From Boseongicola sp. SB0675_bin_26 (GTDB lineage: Bacteria; Pseudomonadota; Alphaproteobacteria; Rhodobacterales; Rhodobacteraceae), in NCBI GenBank assembly GCA_009843725.1, contig VYCX01000108.1, forward strand, positions 1 through 5,935: DNA of 5,935 bases, given 5' to 3'. Within the stretch, counting starts at the first letter, position 1, and every line of letters starts with the position of its first letter. Of the stretch, positions 1 through 5,906 are shown in pieces. The notes below the pieces were generated by a model. It did not search any database. It had not been told where the DNA came from and was given only the letters and a program-made list of their open reading frames with translations. Made by a program: the position numbers and the translations under genes.

Positions 1-168
1 CTCGGGAACGTGCGCGTGGCCAGGGTGAGCGGCGAGGGCAGGCAGAACGAGATCCTGGATTGGACCCGCCGGGTGGTCTCGAACCTGATGCAATGGGCCA
101 TGTGCGTGCGCCAACGCCTGCGCGGGAATCACCTCCAGAAGCGCCTGGACGAATCCGTGTTTCGGTGA
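1..168 (+). CDS. C-terminal end of an unidentified protein (partial)
   Basis: The first frame is open from base 1 to a TGA at 166-168, giving the last 55 residues of a protein whose start lies outside the window. Nearly every codon ends in G or C, the pattern of the real genes here; the second frame stops early and the third lacks this bias. The fragment is basic and Arg-rich, with a middle stretch around residues 25-40 (VVSNLMQWAMCVRQRL) that could be an amphipathic helix, and it ends DESVFR. I recognise no domain and assign no function. It is separated from the importer operon by 489 bases and is probably a different transcription unit, although no convincing terminator follows it. Confidence 0.7.
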   Translation, partial: LGNVRVARVSGEGRQNEILDWTRRVVSNLMQWAMCVRQRLRGNHLQKRLDESVFR

Positions 169-199
169 AACAGCAGGCGGCACGGGGCGAGCTTCCTTG

Positions 200-252
200 A
201 AAGCCGCCCAAGCCACGGCTTCGGCCTTGAGCCCGCACCGTACTGCGGCTTT
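200..252 (+). repeat. Weak inverted repeats after the partial upstream gene
   Basis: AAAGCCGC at 200-207 is the reverse complement of GCGGCTTT at 245-252. A shorter arm, CGGCTT at 216-221, can also pair with 201-206 with a 9-base loop. The two pairings exclude each other. It is placed where a terminator for the upstream gene might be, but there is no downstream T-run beyond the three Ts in the arm itself, so intrinsic termination is not supported. It may be chance in GC-rich DNA. Confidence 0.25.
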
Positions 253-446
253 GTCGACGGACGCGCCTGAAACGCCGAACCTGCAAGCCCGGAATCCGTT
301 CCCATCCGGAGAAGTCGCATCCAGGCCTGGGAATCCGAACGCTTTCCTGTGGTCAAGACGTTGCCGCAGCGCCGGGGCCGGCGATCGCGGCGAGAAGCCG
401 CCGACACAACATCTTGTGGTGCCGCAACCAATGGCGCGAGACCTTC

Positions 447-512
447 TTGGCCAATTCTGATCCAAAATTGAACCTTTTCCAACATTTTGCATTAACTTTG
501 CTTGGAATTGGC
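447..512 (+). promoter_or_regulatory. AT-rich operator-like region with nested inverted repeats
   Basis: This stretch is about one-third GC, against a GC-rich background. It contains a perfect 8-bp palindrome TTGGCCAA (447-454). GCCAATTC (450-457) has its exact inverse GAATTGGC at 505-512, and TTCCAA (477-482) has its inverse TTGGAA at 502-507. The two right arms overlap each other and the candidate -35 element. Dimeric transcription factors often bind such symmetric sites, and placement over a -35 would suit a repressor or a class II activator. Which regulator, if any, is unknown; no regulator gene is visible in the window. Confidence 0.4.
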
Positions 513-530
513 GCAGATTGCGTCTATCGT
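502..530 (+). promoter_or_regulatory. Candidate sigma70-type promoter for the operon
   Basis: TTGGAA (502-507) matches the -35 consensus at four of six positions. TATCGT (525-530) matches the -10 consensus at four of six, with a 17-base spacer. The AT-rich stretch just upstream could act as an UP element. Transcription would start near 537, leaving a leader of about 120 nt before the first ATG. The match is modest and the promoter is inferred from composition and position. A weaker -10-like TATAGA at 563-568 has no good partner. Confidence 0.35.
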
Positions 531-644
531 AAGGGAGAAGCCATCCGGAATGAATGATTTGGTATAGATGTGGTTGGGCAGGCGACGATGACATGACGGT
601 TCTCTCTCGGCACGAAACCCACACGGCTGACAAGCAAATCGACT

Positions 645-650
645 AGGAGG
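645..650 (+). promoter_or_regulatory. Strong ribosome binding site of the binding-protein gene
   Basis: AGGAGG sits seven bases before the ATG at 658, close to the ideal anti-Shine-Dalgarno match and spacing. It decides the start at 658 over a second in-frame ATG at 670, and implies high translation, as expected for a periplasmic binding protein needed in excess. Confidence 0.92.
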
Positions 651-657
651 AAACAAG

Positions 658-1965
658 ATGGTTGCCAAGATGTTCAAAAACGTTCTTACCCGCCGCAGCC
701 TGCTGGGTTCAGGCGCAGCTGTAGCGGGGTCCGCGGCGGCGGCGACGATCCTGCCGAGTACGGCGTTCGCGCAGGACAAGGTGGTCAAGATCGGGTTTCT
801 CGCTCCCTTGACCGGCCCGGTGGCAGCGTGGGGCAAGCCCGGCCTCGATGGATGCCTGATCTGGGGAGAGTGGATAAACGCGGCCGGAGGCATCAACATC
901 GGAGGCGAGGCACATGCCGTTGAGTTCGTGGCTTACGACAACGAGTACGATCCGGCCAAGGCAAGGACCGGCGCGACCAAGCTGATCCGCGAGGACGGGG
1001 TCAAGTTCATCATGATGCTGGGTGGTGACACCTGGCCCGGTGCGCAACCCGTGGCTGACAGGACCGGCATGCTGTTCTCGACCCTGCTGCCATCGGATCT
1101 CTCGCCTGACACGACGACCCTGATCGCGCCGTGCGAGGTGCACCCGATCTACAACGTAACCGGCGTAGAGTGGCTGGCGAACAACATGCCGGAACTGAAG
1201 ACTGCTGTCATGTGCGCACAGGACGACGCCCTTGGACTGCCTTCGGTTGCGACATACCTGGCTGCGTTCGAGGCTGCGGGCATTGAGATGCAGTACGCCC
1301 CCTTGCTCTTTGACCCGGCGACCACGGACTTCGCACCGGTGGTGACGCGGTTGATATCCGGCAATCCGGACATCGTCTGCCTCGACACTTGCTACGCGGA
1401 CTACGTCCACCCGATCTGTGAACAACTATTCCAGCAGGGCTACGGGGGACAGGTGATCTCCTGCACCGCCGACTTCTACCAGCAGATCGTTGCCAAGACC
1501 TCCGAGGAGTTCATGGAAGGCTTTGTCTTCCAGTTCCCGGATTTCGACGATCCGGCGCTGAATGACGAGAGCATCAACTTCCAGATGCCGAACGAGTTCT
1601 ATGCGGAGTACGCATCTCGCTACGGAGCCGACCAATGGGGAGCGGTGAGCTGGGAGTACGCCTCTATCATGGATCTCTGGAAGGCAGGTGCGGAGAAGGC
1701 CGGTTCGGTCGAACCAGATGCGGTCCTCGCAGCGATGAAGGAGGGGGGCACCGGTCTCCACGCCTTCGGCGAAGCGGACTGGTGGGGCAAGGATCTGTTC
1801 GGGATCGACAACGCCCTCGTCGGCAACTGGCCCGTCGTCGTCATCGAGGGCGGCAAGGCGACGATCAAGGAATTCCGCTCGATTCCCGATTGGTACGCCA
1901 AGCACGGTGAACTGCTGAAGAAGCACATGTCCGCCTACGGGCAGATGTGGAACCAGCGGACTTAA
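658..1965 (+). CDS. Periplasmic substrate-binding protein of a HAAT/LIV-type ABC importer, Tat-type signal
   Basis: Solute-binding component (periplasmic binding protein fold type I, Peripla_BP_6/Leu-Ile-Val-binding class) that captures the substrate in the periplasm and delivers it to the LivH/LivM pair encoded downstream. The 435-residue precursor begins with a twin-arginine-like signal: TRRSLLG at 11-17, a small-residue hydrophobic stretch to about 32, and a probable cleavage site AFA|QD after residue 38. The mature protein opens with the family pattern KIGFLAPLTGPV (44-55) and continues with the usual first-lobe elements such as YDNEYDP (93-99). Mature cysteines lie at 66, 159, 186, 241, 245, 254 and 269, an unusually high number with a cluster at 241-269. 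The start at 658 is fixed by the AGGAGG just upstream. Membership of the family is secure; the ligand (amino acid, amide, urea, aromatic acid or other) cannot be told from sequence alone. Confidence 0.95.
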   Translation: MVAKMFKNVLTRRSLLGSGAAVAGSAAAATILPSTAFAQDKVVKIGFLAPLTGPVAAWGKPGLDGCLIWGEWINAAGGINIGGEAHAVEFVAYDNEYDPAKARTGATKLIREDGVKFIMMLGGDTWPGAQPVADRTGMLFSTLLPSDLSPDTTTLIAPCEVHPIYNVTGVEWLANNMPELKTAVMCAQDDALGLPSVATYLAAFEAAGIEMQYAPLLFDPATTDFAPVVTRLISGNPDIVCLDTCYADYVHPICEQLFQQGYGGQVISCTADFYQQIVAKTSEEFMEGFVFQFPDFDDPALNDESINFQMPNEFYAEYASRYGADQWGAVSWEYASIMDLWKAGAEKAGSVEPDAVLAAMKEGGTGLHAFGEADWWGKDLFGIDNALVGNWPVVVIEGGKATIKEFRSIPDWYAKHGELLKKHMSAYGQMWNQRT

Positions 1966-1967
1966 GG

Positions 1968-2002
1968 GGGGATATCGCACAACATCGCTCCGCGATGTCC
2001 CC
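1968..2002 (+). promoter_or_regulatory. Intercistronic stem-loop with two alternative left arms
   Basis: Starting two bases after the stop codon, 1968-1978 pairs with 1992-2002 as an 11-bp stem with one G-T wobble (1973/1997) and a 13-base loop. That loop contains a second left arm, ACATCGC (1982-1988), which pairs perfectly with GCGATGT (1992-1998) around a 3-base loop. The two folds share the right arm and are mutually exclusive. No T-run follows, so this is not a standard terminator. Stem-loops here typically protect the upstream mRNA from 3' exonucleases and help binding-protein levels exceed those of the permeases; that role is inferred from position. Confidence 0.7.
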
Positions 2003-2004
2003 AA

Positions 2005-2034
2005 GGGCGGTGCGTTTCTCCCTGCGCTCCGCCC
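2005..2034 (+). promoter_or_regulatory. Second intercistronic stem-loop
   Basis: GGGCGG (2005-2010) pairs with CCGCCC (2029-2034). After a T/T mismatch the stem continues as GCG (2012-2014) with CGC (2025-2027), leaving a 10-base loop. An overlapping alternative is GTTTC (2014-2018) with GAAAC (2035-2039). It lies only two bases after the first stem-loop and about 30 bases before the permease start. There is no T-tract. Together the two stems probably act as a processing or partial-termination barrier. Confidence 0.55.
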
Positions 2035-2064
2035 GAAACTCCGGACTGAACCTGCTGCACGACG

Positions 2065-2934
2065 ATGATTGAACTTCTCGCGCAGACCGGGCTGAACGCC
2101 CTTTACGCCGCCAGCTACACTGCGCTCGTGGCCGTTGGCCTCGTCCTGATTTTTGGCGTCATGGGGGTGATCAACTTCGCCCATGGCGAACTCTTCATGC
2201 TGGGCGCATACGCGATCGTCGCGGTTTATGCGGACTGGAACTTGCCGTACCTGGTCGCGGTGGCGGTCGGGATGACATTCGTCGGAATCGTGGGCCTTGG
2301 CATGGAACGCGCGTTCTTTCGACCGCTCCGCGACAATCCGCTTGGCGGGCTCGTTGCCTCGATCGGTTTCCTCATGATCCTGCAGGCCCTTGTGTCCATG
2401 GGCTTCGGCGTGCGCATGGAGCACGTGCCACCCGTGACGCAGGACGTCATTGTCATCACCGAAAAGGTCAGGCTTCCCGTTTTCAGGCTGGCCGTGATCC
2501 TCGCTGCCGTGGTCCTTCTCGCAAGCCTCTGGGCATTCCTCAAGAAGACCCGCTTCGGCTGGGCGCTTCGCGCCAGCGCCCAGGACCCGGAAGCGGCGGC
2601 ACTGCAGGGGATCTCGATCAACCAGACCGCGCGAATCGCGATGTTCATCGGCGCGGCCCTCGCAGGCGTCGCGGGTGCCCTGACCGCGCCCCTGATTTCG
2701 GTCAATCCGCACATGGGCCATTCGGTGATCGTCACCGCCTTCATCGTGATCATCGTCGGCGGCATCGGATCGCTCGAGGGTGCCGTCATCGTGGCCGTTG
2801 CCTATGCCTTCGTTCACACCTTCGTCACCACCTTCTTCGACGGGGTCATCGCCGACATCGTTGGCTTGCTGCTGCTGTTGGCCGTGCTGATCGTCAAGCC
2901 CACCGGGCTCTTCGGGTCAGCGGATCGTGCATAG
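2065..2934 (+). CDS. livH: LivH-type inner-membrane permease
   Basis: One of two transmembrane subunits of the importer (BPD_transp_2 family). Its 289 residues are strongly hydrophobic and fit the usual multi-helix LivH topology and length. The conserved N-terminal signature NFAHGELFMLGAY is at 37-49. The cytoplasmic loop that contacts the ATPases is at about 160-183 (KKTRFGWALRASAQDPEAAA and following). It is followed by the Ala/Gly-rich helix AGVAGAL and then the conserved IVGGIGSLEGA segment. The ATG at 2065 gives the family's normal N-terminus, although no clear Shine-Dalgarno precedes it; translation may be weaker than that of the binding protein. The 3' end overlaps the next gene by 8 bp. 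The symbol denotes family, not a proven leucine substrate. Confidence 0.93.
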   Translation: MIELLAQTGLNALYAASYTALVAVGLVLIFGVMGVINFAHGELFMLGAYAIVAVYADWNLPYLVAVAVGMTFVGIVGLGMERAFFRPLRDNPLGGLVASIGFLMILQALVSMGFGVRMEHVPPVTQDVIVITEKVRLPVFRLAVILAAVVLLASLWAFLKKTRFGWALRASAQDPEAAALQGISINQTARIAMFIGAALAGVAGALTAPLISVNPHMGHSVIVTAFIVIIVGGIGSLEGAVIVAVAYAFVHTFVTTFFDGVIADIVGLLLLLAVLIVKPTGLFGSADRA

Positions 2935-3925
2935 TCCGGTGACGAAACTCGCAGCGCTTCTCGGGTTCGGGGCGATCCTGCTCGCACTGCCCCATGCGCT
3001 GAGCTTCTCGCAGCAGGAAATCCTGGTCTTCCTGACCATCAACGTCCTGGTCGTTGCATCCTACAGGCTCCTTACCCTCACCGGCGAGTGGTCGCTCGGT
3101 CACGTGGTGATCATGGGAGTCGGGGCCTATGCCTCGGCGCTGCTGTCCAAGCGCCTCGGCATCTACGTGCCGGCAGCGATGCTCCTCGGGGCCGGCACGG
3201 CGGCGATGGTCGCGCTGGCCCTCAGTTTTCCGCTGTTCCGCATGAAGGGCTTCTACTTCCTGATCGGCAGCTTCGCCGCCGGCGAGATCATACGTTTGCT
3301 CTGGAAGCGGTTCCGGGAGCCCTTCGGCGGTCCCAAGGGCATAAAGAAGATCGACCCGATGCCGGACTTCGACATCGGCGTCTATGTCTTCGATTTCTTT
3401 GAGCCGATCAGCTACTACTACTTTGCACTGGCGGTGGTCGGGGTGTCGCTCTGGGTCATGTGGAGGATCGAGCGCTCACCCGTCGGACTCACCTTCCACG
3501 CGGTCCACTGGCAGGACAGGCTCGCGGAGGCGTCCGGCGTCAACGTACGGGCCTACCGCACGCTCGCCTTTGTTCTTGCCTCGGGGTTCGCAGGGCTGTC
3601 GGGCGCGCTCCTGGCGCATTACATCGGCACAATCAACCCCAACAGCTTCGACGTGGAGCAAATGGTGTTCGTGCTGACCTGGACGATCGTCGGCGGAACC
3701 GCAACCTTCTACGGGCCGATCCTCGGCTGCGTGGTTCTCACCGTATTGAACGAGATCGTGCTGCGCGAGGCGGGATTCGAGCAGATGCGGCCGCTCATAT
3801 ACGGGCTCATCATGATCCTTTCGGTGCTGTTCATGCCCAAGGGTCTGGAGAGCCTCGTCCGTGGCGCGCTTTCCAGGCGAAACGCGAACAGGAAGATGAC
3901 CGGCGAAACCGAGGCCACGGAGTAG
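2927..3925 (+). CDS. livM: LivM-type inner-membrane permease
   Basis: Second transmembrane subunit, pairing with LivH to form the substrate pathway. The 332-residue product starts at a GTG (2927) inside the last codons of livH, an 8-bp overlap indicating translational coupling; a second GTG at 2939 is an alternative start. LivM hallmarks include GEWSLGHVVIMGVGAYAS near residues 50-70, the ATPase-contact loop at about 183-207 (RSPVGLTFHAVHWQDRLAEA, then SGVNV), the helix GFAGLSGALLAHYIG, and the C-terminal GGTATFYGPILG and FMPKGLESL motifs. In the contact loop this protein reads FHAVHWQD where better-known LivM proteins have an FRAIRE-like sequence, which may mark a subfamily or tune the match to its own ATPases. 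Length is normal and no frame disruption is seen. Confidence 0.93.
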   Translation: MHSPVTKLAALLGFGAILLALPHALSFSQQEILVFLTINVLVVASYRLLTLTGEWSLGHVVIMGVGAYASALLSKRLGIYVPAAMLLGAGTAAMVALALSFPLFRMKGFYFLIGSFAAGEIIRLLWKRFREPFGGPKGIKKIDPMPDFDIGVYVFDFFEPISYYYFALAVVGVSLWVMWRIERSPVGLTFHAVHWQDRLAEASGVNVRAYRTLAFVLASGFAGLSGALLAHYIGTINPNSFDVEQMVFVLTWTIVGGTATFYGPILGCVVLTVLNEIVLREAGFEQMRPLIYGLIMILSVLFMPKGLESLVRGALSRRNANRKMTGETEATE

Positions 3926-3933
3926 CGTGACAG

Positions 3934-4704
3934 ATGGCCCCTCCCATTCTCGAGATCGATGAACTGACCATGCGCTTCGGCGGGCTTACGGCAATCGACC
4001 GCCTTTCGTTCGAGGTCGAGCGTGGCGCGATTCACGGATTGATCGGCCCGAACGGCGCGGGCAAGACGACCACCTTCAACGTCGTATCGGGTTTCTACAA
4101 GCCGGCCGGCGGCGAAGTCCGGCTGCGCGGCGAAACGATTTCCGGGCTCAGGATGCACGAAGTCGCCCGGCGCGGCGTCGTTCGGACCTTTCAGCACTCG
4201 ACGCTCTTTGCCGAGCTCTCCGTTCTGGAGAACGCGCTGGTCGGAACCCACATGAGCTTTCCGCCGAACATCTTCGCCGCGATGGCAGGGGTGGACAAGG
4301 CGAACCGCCGCGCGGCTCGGGCCCGTGCGGAGGAAGCGCTTGACTTCTTCGGGCTCTCCAGGCTGGCCGACGAGCTGGCTGGCGATCTTCCCCACGGCCA
4401 TCAGAGGGCGCTGGGAATGGCGGTTGCGCTGGCGGCGCGCCCCGACGTGGTGCTTCTTGATGAACCCTTCACGGGAATGAATCCGGAAGAGACCCGCAGG
4501 ATGATGGAACTGATGGTCAAGATCAGGAACACCGGCGTCACGATTCTCCTCGTCGAGCACGACATGCACGCGATAATGGGGCTTTGCGACCGGATCACCT
4601 GCATGAGTTTCGGAAGGCTTCTTGCCGAAGGCAATCCGCAGGAAATCCGCCACCACCCGGACGTCATCGAGGCCTACCTCGGAGGTGCACGCCATGTTGC
4701 TTGA
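3934..4704 (+). CDS. livG: LivG-type ATPase subunit
   Basis: Cytoplasmic ATP-binding subunit (256 residues) that pairs with LivF to power transport. Visible motifs in order: A-loop region RFGG (14-17), Walker A GPNGAGKTT (38-46), Q-loop Gln87 in RTFQHSTLF, a signature region, Walker B VVLLDEP (172-178) with catalytic Glu177, D-loop-like TGMN (180-183), and switch His209 in LLVEHD. The signature reads LPHGH (152-156) in place of LSGGQ or the LSYGQ common in LivG, so only the Leu and the second Gly are kept. The extra segment between Q-loop and signature (residues 104-150) is the length normal for LivG. The gene begins 8 bases after livM; GGAG at 3919-3922 is a possible but distant ribosome binding site, so coupling is likely. 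It overlaps livF by 11 bp. Confidence 0.94.
   Translation: MAPPILEIDELTMRFGGLTAIDRLSFEVERGAIHGLIGPNGAGKTTTFNVVSGFYKPAGGEVRLRGETISGLRMHEVARRGVVRTFQHSTLFAELSVLENALVGTHMSFPPNIFAAMAGVDKANRRAARARAEEALDFFGLSRLADELAGDLPHGHQRALGMAVALAARPDVVLLDEPFTGMNPEETRRMMELMVKIRNTGVTILLVEHDMHAIMGLCDRITCMSFGRLLAEGNPQEIRHHPDVIEAYLGGARHVA
4681..4685 (+). promoter_or_regulatory. Ribosome binding site of livF inside livG
   Basis: GGAGG lies eight bases before the ATG at 4694 and is contained in the last codons of livG. It decides the livF start at 4694 rather than an earlier in-frame start near 4622, which would add 24 residues not found in this family. Confidence 0.85.
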
Positions 4705-5401
4705 GCTGAGAGCCGTGGCCGTGGCCTACGGCAAGGTATCGGCGGTCCGCGACATCTCGCTCGAGGTTCCTGACGGTCGGATCGTCACCATCATCGGAAG
4801 CAACGGCGCGGGGAAGACGACGACCCTGCGGGCGATCTCAGGCCTGACAAGGGTCCGTGAAGGTGAGATTCATTTCGCCGGAGAACGGATCGACAACCTG
4901 GCCCCCGATCGGATCGTCGCCCGTGGCATCGCCCACGTGCCGGAGGGACGGCGCATATTCCCGGATCTGACCGTCGAGGAAAACCTCCGTACCGGAGCAT
5001 TCCTGCGTCGGGAAAGGGAAGCGGTCCAACGGGATCTGGAAGCGGTCTACGACCGGTTTCCGCTGCTTCTCGAGCGGCGAACGCAGCTGGCCAAGACCAT
5101 GTCCGGAGGCGAACAGCAGATGCTGGCGATCGGCCGTGCCCTCATGACGAGGCCGAAGCTCCTCTTGATGGACGAACCGTCCATGGGCCTTGCGCCGAAG
5201 ATCGTCGAGGAAATCGCGAGGATCATCGGCGAAATCAATGCTCAGGGCGTGCCGGTCATCCTCGTCGAACAGAACGCGGAACTGGCACTCGAGCTCGCGG
5301 ATTACGCATATGTCCTCGAAACGGGGTCGCTGGCTCTGGAAGGTCCGGCAGACGAACTGCACGATAACGAACATGTCCGCGCGGCGTACCTCGGAATCTG
5401 A
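4694..5401 (+). CDS. livF: LivF-type ATPase subunit
   Basis: Second ATP-binding subunit, partner of LivG, 235 residues and normal in length for LivF. Motifs: Walker A GSNGAGKTT (35-43), the LivF-type Q-loop equivalent VPEGRRIFPDLTVEEN (from 82), a good signature MSGGEQQ (136-142), Walker B LLLMDEP with Asp160 and Glu161, SMGLAP, and the switch region LVEQN with Gln193 where most ABC proteins have His. E and Q at these Q-loop and switch positions are normal for LivF. The ATG at 4694 is fixed by the GGAGG within livG and yields the typical MLLELRAVAVAYG start. The gene overlaps livG by 11 bp and the following TPR gene by 29 bp. Confidence 0.95.
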   Translation: MLLELRAVAVAYGKVSAVRDISLEVPDGRIVTIIGSNGAGKTTTLRAISGLTRVREGEIHFAGERIDNLAPDRIVARGIAHVPEGRRIFPDLTVEENLRTGAFLRREREAVQRDLEAVYDRFPLLLERRTQLAKTMSGGEQQMLAIGRALMTRPKLLLMDEPSMGLAPKIVEEIARIIGEINAQGVPVILVEQNAELALELADYAYVLETGSLALEGPADELHDNEHVRAAYLGI

Positions 5402-5906
5402 TGCACGCAGTGCCGAATGGCGGGCGGCACGCTCCGCCGGCTGGCGGCGCTCGGACGTCCTGTGGGAGCGTTGGCAGGAGTGTGGCAATGCCGCGTGGGC
5501 GAATGGCGATGTTTCGCTCGCGCGCAGGCGATTCCTCTTCGCATGGTATCTCGCGCGTCTTTTCTTCCGCCGCGGCGACCCGCGCATTGCGACCAGCATC
5601 GCCAACGTCGGGTTCATTGCCATGGAGGCAGGCCGGTTCGGCCGCGCATCCAGGCACTACGCGCACGCGCGCAGGCTCTGGGCCGATGTGCCTGAGGTGA
5701 TCGACGGGATCGAATTCCGGCCGCGCGTGCGCAGTTCGCTCTTTCACCTGAGGATGGAAACCCGGCACAGGAAGACGTACGAAGCCAACATGCGGGTGCG
5801 GGTCGCCGGCTTCGTCACCGAAGCGGGACAGGCGCTTGAGGCGGCGGAGGCAGGAGCCCCATCTCCACACCGGCTCCGCACCCGTAAGCGTTCGGTCGAG
5901 CGGTGA
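5373..5906 (+). CDS. Small Arg-rich protein with two TPR motifs, coupled to the importer operon
   Basis: A 177-residue, probably cytoplasmic protein with no signal peptide or membrane helix. Residues 31-64 and 73-106 each match the tetratricopeptide pattern. First repeat: Trp34, Gly38, Gly45, Ala50, Phe54, Ala57 at TPR positions 4, 8, 15, 20, 24, 27. Second repeat: Gly80, Gly87, Ala92, Tyr96, Ala99. TPRs form helical scaffolds for protein contacts. The rest is unrecognised: an Arg/Ser-rich N-terminus of about 26 residues, a possibly helical region at 120-160 and a basic tail ending RTRKRSVER. There are 33 arginines but only 2 lysines, and 7 tryptophans. The ATG at 5373 is the only start giving a complete first repeat with a short overlap into livF (29 bp); it has no clear ribosome binding site, so coupling to livF termination is likely. 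Function unknown; it may assist or regulate the importer or belong with the downstream gene. Confidence 0.8.
   Translation: MSARRTSESDARSAEWRAARSAGWRRSDVLWERWQECGNAAWANGDVSLARRRFLFAWYLARLFFRRGDPRIATSIANVGFIAMEAGRFGRASRHYAHARRLWADVPEVIDGIEFRPRVRSSLFHLRMETRHRKTYEANMRVRVAGFVTEAGQALEAAEAGAPSPHRLRTRKRSVER

Larger units (their letters stand above)
169..657 (+). other. Intergenic region upstream of the importer operon
   Basis: No convincing gene lies in this 489-base gap. Open frames exist, including one from a TTG at 197 to 460, but they lack the strong G/C third-position bias and have no ribosome binding site. The first part (169-446) is of ordinary GC content and shows only weak stem-loops. The part from about 447 to 530 is AT-rich and carries palindromic sequences and a candidate promoter. 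The remaining stretch (531-644) would be a leader of roughly 110-120 nt if that promoter is used. I see no recognisable riboswitch in it. Confidence 0.75.

Noticed and set aside
387..418. Small hairpins (387-391 with 397-401; 405-409 with 414-418)
   Set aside because: The stems are only 5 bp, with no T-tract or conserved context; such pairings are expected by chance in this composition.
197..460. Possible small protein of 87 residues from a TTG start
   Set aside because: It has no ribosome binding site, lacks the strong G/C third-position bias of the real genes, and its sequence has no recognisable domain.
129..485. Possible reverse-strand gene of 118 residues
   Set aside because: It overlaps the coding end of the upstream gene and the AT-rich promoter region, shows no domain, and its composition looks like a chance open frame in GC-rich DNA.
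509..522. Sigma54-like promoter (TGG...TTGC)
   Set aside because: The GG at 510-511 and the GC at 520-521 are ten bases apart; sigma54 promoters need twelve, and the spacing is very strict.
1966..2034. Intrinsic terminator ending the operon after the binding-protein gene
   Set aside because: The stems are strong but no T-run follows either of them, and the permease and ATPase genes continue directly downstream; partial attenuation or mRNA protection is more likely.
1426..2817. Long reverse-strand open frame of 463 codons
   Set aside because: It is antisense to the binding-protein and LivH genes, spans their intergenic stem-loops, and its His/Asp/Arg-rich sequence is typical of a shadow frame opposite a GC-rich gene.
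4622..4693. Earlier start for livF adding 24 residues
   Set aside because: The added residues are a shifted frame of livG; the GGAGG at 4681-4685 is correctly spaced for 4694, which also gives the normal LivF N-terminus.
3709..4695. Long reverse-strand open frame of 328 codons
   Set aside because: It is antisense to the end of livM and nearly all of livG, both of which have unmistakable family motifs; the reverse product has none.
5190..5372. N-terminal extension of the TPR gene back into livF
   Set aside because: It would overlap livF by up to about 210 bases and adds a low-complexity Ser/Arg sequence that is the shifted frame of livF; the ATG at 5373 already gives both TPR motifs.
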